From Antarcticimicrobium sp. (lineage in GTDB: Bacteria > Pseudomonadota > Alphaproteobacteria > Rhodobacterales > Rhodobacteraceae): a stretch of 64,000 nucleotides of DNA. Of this stretch, positions 1-9,035 are shown one piece after another. The notes beneath the pieces were generated by a model. The model was not told where the DNA came from. It did not search any database and saw only the letters and a program-made list of their open reading frames with translations. The first letter of the stretch is position 1. Every line of letters starts with the position of its first letter. The stretch spans positions 1-64,000 of the forward strand of contig NZ_JARGPK010000058.1 of assembly GCF_029212575.1 (NCBI RefSeq), written 5' to 3'. Position numbers and translations under genes: made by a program.

Positions 1-9
1 CGGACCCGC

Positions 10-1101
10 TCAGGCGATGTGCTCCATCGTCTTCACCCCGGCAGCGCCGCCGAGCACGATGAAGACAAAGGTGATGATCGAGCCGACCGCCAGCGTCGAG
101 ATCCCGGTCAACGCCTGCCCCACCGTGCAGCCCAGCGCCAGCACCCCGCCGATGCCCATCAGGGCCGCCCCGAACATGTTGCGGATCGAATCCGACTTGT
201 CGGCAAAGGTGGTCAGGTGCAGCCGCCCCATGCTCAGCGCTCCGAGGAACCCGCCGATCAACGCGCCGGCCACCGTCACAATGCCGAAACCCGGCGCGCC
301 CAGCGCGGTATAGCGCATCAGGTAATCCAGGCTGTCGCCGACGGGGCGCACGTAGCTGAGCGAGATCAGCGTCGGGTTGTCAGCGAACTCGTCAAAGGCG
401 AGGCCGGTCAGGACCCAGCCCAGCACGACGCAAAGCCCGATGCCGATCCCCGCCGACAGGTTGCGCCCCGAGGCCCGGAACGACCCGCTGGCGAAACAGA
501 CCACCAACAGCGCCGCCACGATGACCAGCGTGCTGATCGTCGTCATCGTCTCGACCCCCATGCCGGTCAGCGCCGACAGCACCGCGCCCAGGCTCTGGTC
601 ACTGATCCCGGCCGCCGCCAGATCGGTGGTCAGAGGGGTAAAGATCGCCACCCGCAACGGGCCGAGCAAGCCGCCGATCGTCATGTAGCCGAACAGCCCG
701 GTGATCATCAGCACCACGATCGAGCGCAGATCGCCCCCCCCGGCCCGGACCAGGTTGCGGCTGATGCAGCCGCCGGAGAACACCATCCCGAAGCCGAAAA
801 TCAGCCCGCCGACGACATTGGCGCCCCAGCCCAGCGCCGGGGCCTGGTACATGGTCAGCGTCATGTCCGCGACGCCGCCGCGCTCGATCAGCAGAACCCC
901 GAGCATCGCCGTCGCGATGGCCAGCAACCAGGCGCGGAACCGGTTCCAGTCGCCAAACGACAGGATGTCCGAGATCGAGCCCATGGTGCAGAAATTGGTT
1001 CGGTAGACGATGAAGCCGAAGGCGATGCCGATCAGCAGGCCGCCCCAACCGATGTAAAACGCCGCGGACTCCACCGCGACCTCTTTCCAGACGTCAATCA
1101 T
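10..1101 (-). CDS. YeeE/YedE family inner-membrane sulfur-compound transporter
   Basis: A 363-residue, highly hydrophobic protein with about nine or ten membrane segments. It carries the small-residue/cysteine motifs of the YeeE/YedE (TsuA) thiosulfate-transporter family: NFCTMG near the N-terminus, GGCISRN in the middle, and LGCTVGQ near the C-terminus. In the family these cysteines line the path of thiosulfate or related sulfur species into the cytoplasm. I place the start at 1101 because GGGAGGGG lies just upstream. An in-frame start further upstream (1161) would add 20 polar residues in AT-rich DNA that looks like promoter. It stands alone and diverges from the glucosylglycerate genes. 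Family assignment is firm; the substrate is inferred. Confidence 0.88.
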   Translation of the reverse strand: MIDVWKEVAVESAAFYIGWGGLLIGIAFGFIVYRTNFCTMGSISDILSFGDWNRFRAWLLAIATAMLGVLLIERGGVADMTLTMYQAPALGWGANVVGGLIFGFGMVFSGGCISRNLVRAGGGDLRSIVVLMITGLFGYMTIGGLLGPLRVAIFTPLTTDLAAAGISDQSLGAVLSALTGMGVETMTTISTLVIVAALLVVCFASGSFRASGRNLSAGIGIGLCVVLGWVLTGLAFDEFADNPTLISLSYVRPVGDSLDYLMRYTALGAPGFGIVTVAGALIGGFLGALSMGRLHLTTFADKSDSIRNMFGAALMGIGGVLALGCTVGQALTGISTLAVGSIITFVFIVLGGAAGVKTMEHIA

Positions 1102-1422
1102 CTGTCCCCTCCCTGGTGATGATTTTTCAATCAAACGTATTGGAATTTGAAAATGTGTCAACGCAGACGTACCGCGATCAATCTTTGGACCGCCGCCATG
1201 CCACTGTCGCCCTTCCCGCTTCGCGGCATTTTCGCCACGGTCTCCCGGTGCCTTTCACACCTCTCCGGGCGGGTCATGATTTGCCGTTGTGGATCCGGCG
1301 TCGGGCGCCTTTTCTGGACCGGGACAGCGCCGGATCATCCGCCCGGTTCCCGCGGCACGTCCGCCTCTGGTGAATGCCGGTGGCGCGGCGTACAAAAAGG
1401 CCCTGGAAATGTACGGAACGCG
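1102..1422. promoter_or_regulatory. Divergent intergenic region with AT-rich promoter segment
   Basis: This 321-bp gap separates the leftward YeeE gene from the rightward phosphatase gene. Only about 1120-1160 is AT-rich. It contains an imperfect CAAA/TTTG inverted repeat (1132-1149), which could be a regulator site for the YeeE promoter. The rest is GC-rich and no convincing gene is seen. Open frames through it lack a ribosome binding site. Confidence 0.35.
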
Positions 1423-2217
1423 ATGACCGATAAGACCGATTTGCTGGTATTCTCCGACCTCGACGGAACCCTCTTGTCCCACCGGGACTATGGCTGGGCG
1501 CCGGCCAGCGCGGCCTTGCATACGTTGCGGCGGCTTGGCGCGGGGGTGATCCTGGCCACCAGCAAGACCGCCGCCGAGGTCACCCCGCTGCGCGCCGAGA
1601 TCGGGTTTGCCGACTGGCCTGCCATCGTCGAGAATGGCGGCGGCCTGCTGGAGCCGGGGCAGATGGGCGAAACGGACATCGGTACTTATCCGGAGATCCG
1701 GGCGCGACTTGCCGGGATTTCTCGTGATTTCAAGGGGTTCGGTGACATGAGCGCCGCGGAAATCGCGGCCGAAACCGGGCTTTCGCCCGAGGCCGCCGCC
1801 CGCGCCAAATCGCGGCGCTACAGCGAACCGGGGCTCTGGAGAGGATCGGAGCCAGACCTGGAGCGCTTTCTCGAATCCGCCGGGGCCGCCGGGCTGAGCG
1901 CGCGGCGCGGCGGCCGCTTCCTCACCCTGTCGCTGGGCGGCACCAAGGCCGACCGCATGGACGAGCTGCTGCGCCGCTACGCCCCGCGCCATTCCATCGC
2001 GCTGGGCGATGCGCCAAACGACGTCGAAATGCTGGAACGCGCCGAATTCGGCGTGATCGTGCGCAACGACCACGCGCCGCCCTTGCCCCACCTGGCTGGG
2101 GAGGACCGCGGACGGATCTGGCGGACCGAACGCGAGGGGCCACAGGGCTGGGCCGACGCGATCACGGCGCTGCTGCGAGACTTGAAACTGACCGAGGAGC
2201 CGATCGGGCATGGCTGA
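1423..2217 (+). CDS. HAD-family (mannosyl/glucosyl)-3-phosphoglycerate phosphatase
   Basis: A 264-residue HAD-superfamily phosphatase of the mannosyl-3-phosphoglycerate phosphatase subfamily. HAD motif I is DLDGTLL near residue 12, the substrate-cap region follows, then GGTKADRMD, and motif III/IV is LGDAPNDVEML near the C-terminus. It overlaps the next gene, a glucosyl-3-phosphoglycerate synthase, by 8 bp. Its likely substrate is therefore glucosyl-3-phosphoglycerate, which it would dephosphorylate to the compatible solute glucosylglycerate (a GpgP role). I chose ATG 1423, with GGAACG just upstream and the HAD motif close behind. The frame is open to 1147, but that extension is Arg/Cys-rich and unlike the family. 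Confidence 0.85.
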   Translation: MTDKTDLLVFSDLDGTLLSHRDYGWAPASAALHTLRRLGAGVILATSKTAAEVTPLRAEIGFADWPAIVENGGGLLEPGQMGETDIGTYPEIRARLAGISRDFKGFGDMSAAEIAAETGLSPEAAARAKSRRYSEPGLWRGSEPDLERFLESAGAAGLSARRGGRFLTLSLGGTKADRMDELLRRYAPRHSIALGDAPNDVEMLERAEFGVIVRNDHAPPLPHLAGEDRGRIWRTEREGPQGWADAITALLRDLKLTEEPIGHG

Positions 2218-3436
2218 TTTCCACCAGAACGGAAACATCACGACACTGCACAACCTGCGCACGCGCGCGCTCGACGATCTGACCTATGAGCTGTCGACCT
2301 ATGCCGAGACCCGCAAGATCACCCTGATCCTGCCCAGCCTCTATTCCGAGCTGGAGGGACCGGCGCTGGCGCATATCGTCGACGAGCTGACCCAGGTGCC
2401 CTACCTGCACCGGATCGTGATCGGACTGGACCAGGCCGACGAGGACCAGTTCCGCAAGGCGCAGCGGTTCTTTGCCCGCCTGCCGCAGACCCACACGGTG
2501 ATCTGGAACGACAGCCCGCGCATGCGGGCATTGTTTCAGCGGCTCGATGATCTGGGCCTCGCGCCGCAGGAGCCGGGCAAGGGCCGGAACGTCTGGACCT
2601 GCATGGGCTATCTCATCGCCTGCGCCGACAGTTCGGTGATGGCGATTCACGACTGCGATATCCTGACCTATGATCGCGAGATGCTGGCGCGGCTGGTCTA
2701 CCCGGTGGCCAACCCGGCGTTTCCCTACCAGATGGCCAAGGGCTATTACCCGCGCATCGGCGACGGCAAGCTCAACGGCCGGGTGACGCGGCTGCTGGTC
2801 AGCCCGCTGCTGATCGCGCTCAAGCGGGTGGTGGGGGACCGCGATTACCTCGATTACCTGCGCAGCTTCCGCTATCCGCTGTCGGGAGAGTTCGCCATGC
2901 GCACCCCCACCCTGCCCGACCTGCGCATTCCCTCGGACTGGGGCCTTGAGATCGGCGTGCTGTCCGAGGCCTGGCGCAACCTGGCGCCGCAGTCGGTCTG
3001 CCAGGTGGAAATCTCGGACGCCTACGACCACAAGCACCAGGAGCTGTCGCCCGAGGATGCCAATCGCGGGCTGAGCCGGATGTCCACCGACATCTGCAAG
3101 GCGGTGTTCCGCAAGCTGGCCGCCGATGGCACGGTGTTCACGCCCAACGTGTTCCGCACGCTCAAGGCCACCTATTACCGCTGCGCGCTGGATCTGCTGG
3201 ACAGCTACTATGCCGATGCGCGGATGAACGGGCTGGCGGTGGACCGCCACAGGGAGGAAAAGTCCATCGAACTGTTCGCGGAGAACATCATCCGCGCCGG
3301 GCAGGTGTTTCTCGACACCCCGCACGAAAGCCCCTTCATCCCCACCTGGAACCGGGTGCACGCGGCCGACCCGGAGTTTCTGGCCGACCTGCGGCGGGCG
3401 GCGGCGGCGGATCTTGAGGAATTCGGCGCGGACTGA
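2210..3436 (+). CDS. gpgS: Glucosyl-3-phosphoglycerate synthase (GT81-type)
   Basis: A 408-residue GT-A fold retaining glycosyltransferase. It resembles bacterial glucosyl-3-phosphoglycerate synthases, which move glucose from an NDP-glucose to 3-phosphoglycerate as the first step of glucosylglycerate synthesis. Visible features are the ITLILPSLYSE strand that opens the nucleotide-binding half, the GKGRNVWT segment, and the metal-binding DxD motif DCD (residues 148-150). The start lies inside the phosphatase gene with an 8-bp overlap, so the two are probably translationally coupled. The phosphorylase gene converges from the right with 23 bp between stops. Mannosyl-3-phosphoglycerate synthase is the main alternative; the neighbouring glucoside phosphorylase favours glucose. 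Confidence 0.8.
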   Translation: MADFHQNGNITTLHNLRTRALDDLTYELSTYAETRKITLILPSLYSELEGPALAHIVDELTQVPYLHRIVIGLDQADEDQFRKAQRFFARLPQTHTVIWNDSPRMRALFQRLDDLGLAPQEPGKGRNVWTCMGYLIACADSSVMAIHDCDILTYDREMLARLVYPVANPAFPYQMAKGYYPRIGDGKLNGRVTRLLVSPLLIALKRVVGDRDYLDYLRSFRYPLSGEFAMRTPTLPDLRIPSDWGLEIGVLSEAWRNLAPQSVCQVEISDAYDHKHQELSPEDANRGLSRMSTDICKAVFRKLAADGTVFTPNVFRTLKATYYRCALDLLDSYYADARMNGLAVDRHREEKSIELFAENIIRAGQVFLDTPHESPFIPTWNRVHAADPEFLADLRRAAAADLEEFGAD

Positions 3437-3459
3437 GACCGGCGCGCGCGCCCGGCCCG

Positions 3460-5202
3460 TCAGCCGTTCGTGATCCAGCGGCACTGGTAGGGGGTAAAGG
3501 GAATGTCCGGCCCGGTCGCGGCGATCTCTTCGCCCGACAACAGGTCGATCCAGGAGACATCCTCGATCAGGTTGATGCTCGGCGGGCTTAGCAGAACCGT
3601 CTCGTCGCTGACGTTGTGAATGGCAAAGATCGACTGGCTGCGGTCAAGGCTCTGGCGCCAGATCCCGAACAGCCGGTCGTCGAGCCAGAGCGTGAACTGC
3701 GTGGCGTTGGGGTGAAACGCGGGCTGTTTCGCGCGGATGCGCAGCCGCTCGGACATTCCGTGCAGGACATGCGACTGCGCCGAGCCGGGATCGGCCAGGC
3801 GCTCCAGCAGGTCCGGGTAATGCCAGCGATGGCGGTTGATAGCCCGGTTCATGCCGCGCCGTTCGACGCCCTCGTGATCGCCGGGCGTGGCCAGCAAGGA
3901 ATGGATGTAGAAGGCCGGAATCCCCTCGAGCGACATCACGATGGTTTGCGAACACAGGAACCTGGCGATGTGATGCGCATCCTCACCGTCGAAGGTCCGG
4001 CGCATCGTGTCGAACAGCGAACAATTCAGCTCATAGGGTTCCTCGCCGCCCTGCGGCAGCGTCCGCATCGAGACCAGCCCGCCGGCCTGCTGCACGGTGT
4101 CGATCATCCGCGCCTTTTCCTCGGGCGGCAGCACCCCCTCGGCCGGGCGCATGCCGATGCCGTCGTGGCTGGCGGTGAAGTTGAGATAGGCGCAGCCCAG
4201 TTGCGCCGGCGGCATCGACGCCTGCCACTTGTGCAGATAGCGCGCTGTGCCCGATTGCATCGCGTGCAGGATCAGCGGCGGCAGCGAGAAATTGTAGACC
4301 GCGTGCGCCTCGTTCCGATTGCCGAAGTAACTCAGGTTCTCGGCCCGCGGCACGTTGGTCTCGGTCAGCAACACGACAGTTTCCACCGCGTAGTCGCACA
4401 GCAGCCGCATCAGTTGCACGATGGCATGGGTTTCCGGCAGGTGGATGCAGGAGGTGCCAACCTTTTTCCAGACAAAGGCCACCGCATCGAGCCGCAGGGT
4501 GCGCACGCCCGCGTCGATATGCAGGCGGATGATCCGCAGCATTTCGAGCAGCACCTCGGGGTTGCGGAAATCGAGATCGACCTGGTCATGGCTGAAGGTG
4601 CACCAGACATGGCGCGGCCCGTCCTTGGTTTCCACCTCCTGCAACAACGGCGTGGTGCGGGGGCGGACCACCGCCGAAAGATCCTCTTTCGCGTCGGCCT
4701 CGAAAAAGAACCGGTCATAGGGCGCCTGCCGCTGGCGGTAGGCGTTGAACCACGGACCCTGGCTGGAGACGTGGTTGAGCACCAGGTCCGACATCAGGTG
4801 AAACTCTGACGCGATGCGCCCGATGTCGGCCCAGTCGCCGAGCTGCGGGTCGACAGCACGAAAATCGGTCACCGCGAAACCGTCGTCGGAGGTATGCGGG
4901 AAGAACGGCAGGATGTGCACGCCGCTGACCACCCCGGCGAGATGGCCCTGAAGGAAATCGCGCAGCAGGTCCAATGGCTTGTGGCTGCCGTCTATGATCG
5001 AATTGCCATAGGTGATCAGCAGCGCGTCATGTTGGGACCAGAGCCGGTTGCTGGGCGTGCGGGCGCGTTGCCGGCGGTGGGTGCCCTCGGGCCAGAAGGC
5101 ATCGACGATCTGGCTGACAACGATGTCGGCGTCGTAATCGGGATAGATCCGTCGAACCAGGTCGGTGAGCCGCAGGTTGAAGGCATTGATCGGGTTGGGC
5201 AC
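3460..5202 (-). CDS. GH13_18 glycoside phosphorylase, probable glucosylglycerate phosphorylase
   Basis: A 580-residue alpha-amylase-fold enzyme of the sucrose-phosphorylase subfamily. Counting from the start used here, the catalytic triad is visible: nucleophile Asp239 in LRLDAVAF, acid/base Glu281 in LTETNVP, and the transition-state Asp347 in SHDGIGMRP. GH13_18 includes sucrose, sucrose-6-phosphate, glucosylglycerol and glucosylglycerate phosphorylases. Next to gpgS and its phosphatase, glucosylglycerate is the most likely substrate, giving glucose-1-phosphate plus glycerate. The start is taken as GTG 5202, with AGGAG ten bases upstream. The frame stays open to 5436, but that part is Arg/Gly/Pro-rich and not family-like. 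The family is firm; the substrate is inferred from neighbours. Confidence 0.82.
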   Translation of the reverse strand: MPNPINAFNLRLTDLVRRIYPDYDADIVVSQIVDAFWPEGTHRRQRARTPSNRLWSQHDALLITYGNSIIDGSHKPLDLLRDFLQGHLAGVVSGVHILPFFPHTSDDGFAVTDFRAVDPQLGDWADIGRIASEFHLMSDLVLNHVSSQGPWFNAYRQRQAPYDRFFFEADAKEDLSAVVRPRTTPLLQEVETKDGPRHVWCTFSHDQVDLDFRNPEVLLEMLRIIRLHIDAGVRTLRLDAVAFVWKKVGTSCIHLPETHAIVQLMRLLCDYAVETVVLLTETNVPRAENLSYFGNRNEAHAVYNFSLPPLILHAMQSGTARYLHKWQASMPPAQLGCAYLNFTASHDGIGMRPAEGVLPPEEKARMIDTVQQAGGLVSMRTLPQGGEEPYELNCSLFDTMRRTFDGEDAHHIARFLCSQTIVMSLEGIPAFYIHSLLATPGDHEGVERRGMNRAINRHRWHYPDLLERLADPGSAQSHVLHGMSERLRIRAKQPAFHPNATQFTLWLDDRLFGIWRQSLDRSQSIFAIHNVSDETVLLSPPSINLIEDVSWIDLLSGEEIAATGPDIPFTPYQCRWITNG

Positions 5203-5728
5203 CTTTGGGCGGCTCCTGCTGTGTTGCACGTCGGTTCGGTCCCCGCGTCCGGCGCGGCCCGGCCCAGTAGGTCCGCGAATTCCGGTGCCGTCAAGGTTTC
5301 GACGGGGCCGGTTCGATGTGGCCAAGGGGTGCCGATTCTGAGGGTTTCGCAGCCCGGCCCCGGCGCGAAACGGGCGCGGACAACAGGATCCGCGCGCGCC
5401 CGTGAGGCCGGATATCCCCCCGCCGACCGGCAACACCGCGACTGCCGGCCGCTGAATAATCGAGCAGACTTCCGCGTCCTGGTCAAAAAAGCATCACTTC
5501 CACAGGCTCCACCCGGCGATTGAGCAGGAACCTCTCACGGATGGCCGCTGCCACGTGCAACGAAAATCACGCTGAAACGAAATGCCGGGATGCGCGGTGC
5601 TCGCCTGAAGGCCCAAGGGCCAGGGCGCAACGGTATCGCGGCACAAGAAAACAGGGGGACGCATACCGCCAACCGGCGGACATGCAATGCGTCGCCCGAA
5701 TACCTGGGTTCAACAAGGGGACACATTT
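5203..5728. promoter_or_regulatory. Divergent intergenic region upstream of urtA
   Basis: This 526-bp gap must hold the divergent promoters of the phosphorylase gene (leftward) and the urt operon (rightward). Several short open frames cross it on both strands, but none has a ribosome binding site or recognisable content. The last 20 bases include AAGGGG, the ribosome binding site of urtA. I looked for a sigma-54 -24/-12 pair, expected for nitrogen control, and found no convincing match. Confidence 0.35.
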
Positions 5729-7009
5729 ATGACACGTAAACTACTGCTCACCACCGCGGCCGCTGCCCTCGCCACCGCCGGCCTTCCGGCCTTTGCGCAG
5801 GACTGCCCGATCAAGGTGGGGGTGCTGCATTCGCTGTCGGGCACCATGGCAATCTCGGAAACCACGCTCAAGGACACCATGCTGATGCTGGTGGACAAGC
5901 AGAACGAAAAGGGCGGTCTTCTGGGTTGCGAGCTTGAGGCGGTGGTGGTCGATCCGGCCTCGGACTGGCCGCTGTTCGCCGAAAAGGCGCGCGAGTTGCT
6001 GACCGTGCATGAGGTCGACGTGATCTTCGGCAACTGGACCAGCGTCAGCCGCAAATCGGTGCTGCCGGTGATCGAGGAGTTGAACGGGCTGCTGTTCTAC
6101 CCGGTGCAGTACGAGGGCGAGGAAAGCTCGAAGAACGTGTTCTACACCGGTGCTGCGCCGAACCAGCAGGCGATCCCGGCGACCGACTACTTCCTGGATG
6201 AACTCGGGGTCGAGAAATTCGCGCTGCTGGGCACCGATTACGTCTATCCGCGCACCACCAACAACATTCTTGAAAGCTACCTGAAATCGAAGGGCATCGC
6301 CGAAGAGGATATCTTCGTCAACTACACCCCCTTCGGTCATTCCGACTGGTCCAAGATCGTCGCCGACGTGGTGGCGCTGGGGGCCGACGGCAAGAAGGTC
6401 GGCGTGATCAGCACCATCAACGGCGACGCCAACGTCGGGTTTTACAAGGAATTGGCCGCCGCCGGCATCTCGGCGGACGACATCCCCGTCGTCGCCTTCT
6501 CGGTCGGGGAGGAGGAGCTTTCGGGGCTCGACACCGCCAACCTGGTCGGCCACCTCGCCGCCTGGAACTATTTCCAGTCGGCAGAAGCGGAGGCCAACGA
6601 CGAATTCATCGCCGCATGGAAGGCGAAGATGGGCGACGAGCGGGTCACAAACGATCCGATGGAGGCCCATTTCATTGGCTTCAACATGTGGGTCAACGCG
6701 GCAACCGAGGCCGGCACCACAAACGTGGACGCGGTCCGCGCGGCGATGTGGGGACAGGAATATCCGAACCTGACCGGCGGCACCGCCGTGATGGGCGTGA
6801 ACCACCACCTCGCCAAGCCGGTGCTGATCGGAGAAATCCAGGACGACGGGCAGTTCGACATCATCAGCCAGACCACCGAGGTGCCGGGCGACGCTTGGAC
6901 CGATTACCTGCCGGAATCGGCGGTTCTGGTTTCGGATTGGAAGGATCTGGAATGCGGGATGTACAACACCGAGACCAAATCCTGCGTGCAGATCAAGTCG
7001 AACTACTGA
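5729..7009 (+). CDS. urtA: Urea ABC transporter, periplasmic substrate-binding protein UrtA
   Basis: A 426-residue periplasmic binding protein with a cleavable signal peptide (positive MTRKLL, hydrophobic alanine-rich core, cleavage after AFAQ). The mature start, DCPIKVGVLHSLSGTMAISE, is characteristic of the urea/short-amide binding proteins of the branched-chain-amino-acid type. It is followed by DPASDWPLFAEKA and GNWTSVSRKSVLPV, both typical of UrtA. It captures urea in the periplasm for UrtBCDE. ATG 5729 is preceded by AAGGGG eight bases upstream. It heads the five-gene operon and is separated from urtB by a strong hairpin. No urease genes lie in the window. Confidence 0.95.
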   Translation: MTRKLLLTTAAAALATAGLPAFAQDCPIKVGVLHSLSGTMAISETTLKDTMLMLVDKQNEKGGLLGCELEAVVVDPASDWPLFAEKARELLTVHEVDVIFGNWTSVSRKSVLPVIEELNGLLFYPVQYEGEESSKNVFYTGAAPNQQAIPATDYFLDELGVEKFALLGTDYVYPRTTNNILESYLKSKGIAEEDIFVNYTPFGHSDWSKIVADVVALGADGKKVGVISTINGDANVGFYKELAAAGISADDIPVVAFSVGEEELSGLDTANLVGHLAAWNYFQSAEAEANDEFIAAWKAKMGDERVTNDPMEAHFIGFNMWVNAATEAGTTNVDAVRAAMWGQEYPNLTGGTAVMGVNHHLAKPVLIGEIQDDGQFDIISQTTEVPGDAWTDYLPESAVLVSDWKDLECGMYNTETKSCVQIKSNY

Positions 7010-7027
7010 TGTGACACCTGAAACCTA

Positions 7028-7051
7028 CCGGGGGCGGCGCTTCGCCCCCGG
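7028..7051 (+). terminator. Intercistronic hairpin between urtA and urtB
   Basis: A perfect 9-bp stem (CCGGGGGCG at 7028-7036 with CGCCCCCGG at 7043-7051) encloses a 6-base loop. No T-run follows, so it is unlikely to be a complete terminator. In many ABC operons such a structure after the binding-protein gene stabilises or partly ends the transcript, giving more binding protein than permease. Confidence 0.6.
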
Positions 7052-7069
7052 CCATTTCCCGGGTGACGC

Positions 7070-9034
7070 ATGAGCAAGACCATAAAAAGACTGATTTTCT
7101 GCCTTGCCGTGATGTTTGCGGCACCGGCGCTGGCGCAGGACGCCGAGGCCCCGATCCAGAAATTGTTGCAGGAGCATGGCGATGTGATCGCCAAAAGCTC
7201 GCGCAAGACCATCGGCCCGGCGATCGACGCGCTGGCCGCCAGCGGGCTGCCCGCAGCGCAGCGGGTGCTGGAACGCTGGCAGGCCAAGGAAATGTGGCGC
7301 GACGAGGAAAGCGGGCTGTTCGTCTTTGCCGAAGAGATCGACCGCGACACCATCCGCGTCTTCGATCCCGCCGATGGTGCGCAGATCGGCGCGGTTCCCG
7401 ACAAGGGCTTCAAACAGCTCAAGCCCAACTCGGGCATTCGCGGCATGATCGGTGCGGCGCTGGTGCAATTCCAGCTTGGCGATCCCGATCCGGTCACCCG
7501 CGCCACCGCGCTGGATGCCATCGAACGCGACCCGGAGGCCTCTCACCTCGCCGCGCTGCGCAAGGTCGTCGACAGCGAGGGCGACCCGAAGCTCAAGGCC
7601 CGCAAGGCGCGGCTGGAACGGCTGCTGACCATCCGCTTTGACGAGGATGACGCCGCGCGGATCGAAGCGATCGAGGGTTTTGCCGGCGATCCCGCCGTCG
7701 ATGTGCGTGCCACGCTCAACCCGCTGGTCGCCACGCGGGTCGAGTTCGCGGAAACCGCCCCGCAAGGCGATGATATCGCCCGCATACTGAAGCCGGGCGA
7801 CGCCGCCCTGCCCCGCACCGAAGCCTATGCGCTGCTGGTCAAGGACGGCATCGCCCCCCCCATCCTCACCCGGTCGGACAAGCGGACGGCGCTGATCGAC
7901 AATATCCGCGACGGTGCCGTGGGCGGATACCGGGTGGCCCAGCTTGACACCGAGGCCAACCGCGATGCGGCCTATGCCGGGCTGGTCGAGGCAGGCATCG
8001 CCTCCGCCGCCGCCAGCGAGGCCGAAATCGACGCCACGCTTGCGGGATATGTGTTTTTCGAACGCTTCACCGGCGCGCGGCCGACCGTGGCCCGGTCAGC
8101 GCTGGCCGCGCTGAAGGATATCGAGACCAAGGTCGGGCTGAACCGGGCCGCCGATCTGGTGCTGGATGCGCTGTCGCTGGCCTCGATCTATTTCCTCGCC
8201 GCGATCGGGCTGGCCATCACCTTTGGGGTGATGGGGGTGATCAACATGGCGCATGGCGAGTTCATCATGATGGGCGCCTATACCGGATACGTGGTCCAGC
8301 AAATCATTCCCGACTACACGATCTCGATCCTGATCGCGATCCCGCTGGCCTTCGCGGTGACCTTCGGCGCCGGGGTGGCGATGGAGCGTCTGGTGATCCG
8401 CTGGCTGCGCCACCGGCCGCTGGAGACGCTGCTGGCGACCTTCGGCATCTCCGTCGCCCTGCAACAGATCGCCAAGAACATCTTTGGCACACAGGCCCGG
8501 CCGCTGACCTCGCCCGCCTGGCTGGACGGATCGCTGGTGCTGAACGACATCGTCTCGATCAGCTATATCCGCATCGCGATCTTCGTGCTGGCGCTGCTGT
8601 TCCTGGGGCTGTTCCTTTTCGTGATGAACCGCACGCGGATCGGGCTCGAGGTGCGCTCGGTCACCCAGAACCCGCGCATGGCGGGCTCCATGGGGATCAA
8701 CCCCGACCGCATCAACATGCTGACCTTCGGCCTCGGCTCGGGCATCGCCGGGATCGCCGGCGTGGCGATCGGGCTTTACGCCAAGGTCACCTCGGAGATG
8801 GGGCAGGATTACATCGTGCAAAGCTTCATGACCGTGGTGGTCGGCGGCGTCGGCAACATCTGGGGCACGCTGGTCGGCGCCACGCTGGTCGGCACGATGC
8901 AGAAGGGGATCGAATGGTTCAACCCGTCGAACACGCTGGCGGCGCAGACCTATATGATCCTGTTCATCATCCTGTTCATCCAGGTCCGGCCGCGGGGCAT
9001 CATCGCCCTCAAGGGCCGCGCGGCGGAGGCATGA
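7070..9034 (+). CDS. urtB: Urea ABC transporter permease UrtB
   Basis: A 654-residue member of the LivH-type permeases. As in many UrtB proteins, it has a signal-like N-terminus (cleavage near ALAQD), a soluble region of about 330 residues rich in short helices, then a C-terminal permease half from about residue 360. The permease half shows the LivH signature GVMGVINMAHGEF and ends with VQVRPRGIIALKGR. It forms the membrane channel with UrtC. ATG 7070 follows urtA by 60 bp; urtC starts 1 bp after its stop. The long extracytoplasmic domain has no assigned role that I can state. Confidence 0.93.
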   Translation: MSKTIKRLIFCLAVMFAAPALAQDAEAPIQKLLQEHGDVIAKSSRKTIGPAIDALAASGLPAAQRVLERWQAKEMWRDEESGLFVFAEEIDRDTIRVFDPADGAQIGAVPDKGFKQLKPNSGIRGMIGAALVQFQLGDPDPVTRATALDAIERDPEASHLAALRKVVDSEGDPKLKARKARLERLLTIRFDEDDAARIEAIEGFAGDPAVDVRATLNPLVATRVEFAETAPQGDDIARILKPGDAALPRTEAYALLVKDGIAPPILTRSDKRTALIDNIRDGAVGGYRVAQLDTEANRDAAYAGLVEAGIASAAASEAEIDATLAGYVFFERFTGARPTVARSALAALKDIETKVGLNRAADLVLDALSLASIYFLAAIGLAITFGVMGVINMAHGEFIMMGAYTGYVVQQIIPDYTISILIAIPLAFAVTFGAGVAMERLVIRWLRHRPLETLLATFGISVALQQIAKNIFGTQARPLTSPAWLDGSLVLNDIVSISYIRIAIFVLALLFLGLFLFVMNRTRIGLEVRSVTQNPRMAGSMGINPDRINMLTFGLGSGIAGIAGVAIGLYAKVTSEMGQDYIVQSFMTVVVGGVGNIWGTLVGATLVGTMQKGIEWFNPSNTLAAQTYMILFIILFIQVRPRGIIALKGRAAEA

Positions 9035-9035
9035 G

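Noticed and set aside
5203-5728. A sigma-54/NtrC-dependent promoter for urtA
   Set aside because: I looked for a GG-N10-GC pair with the usual flanks and found only poor matches, so I do not claim it.
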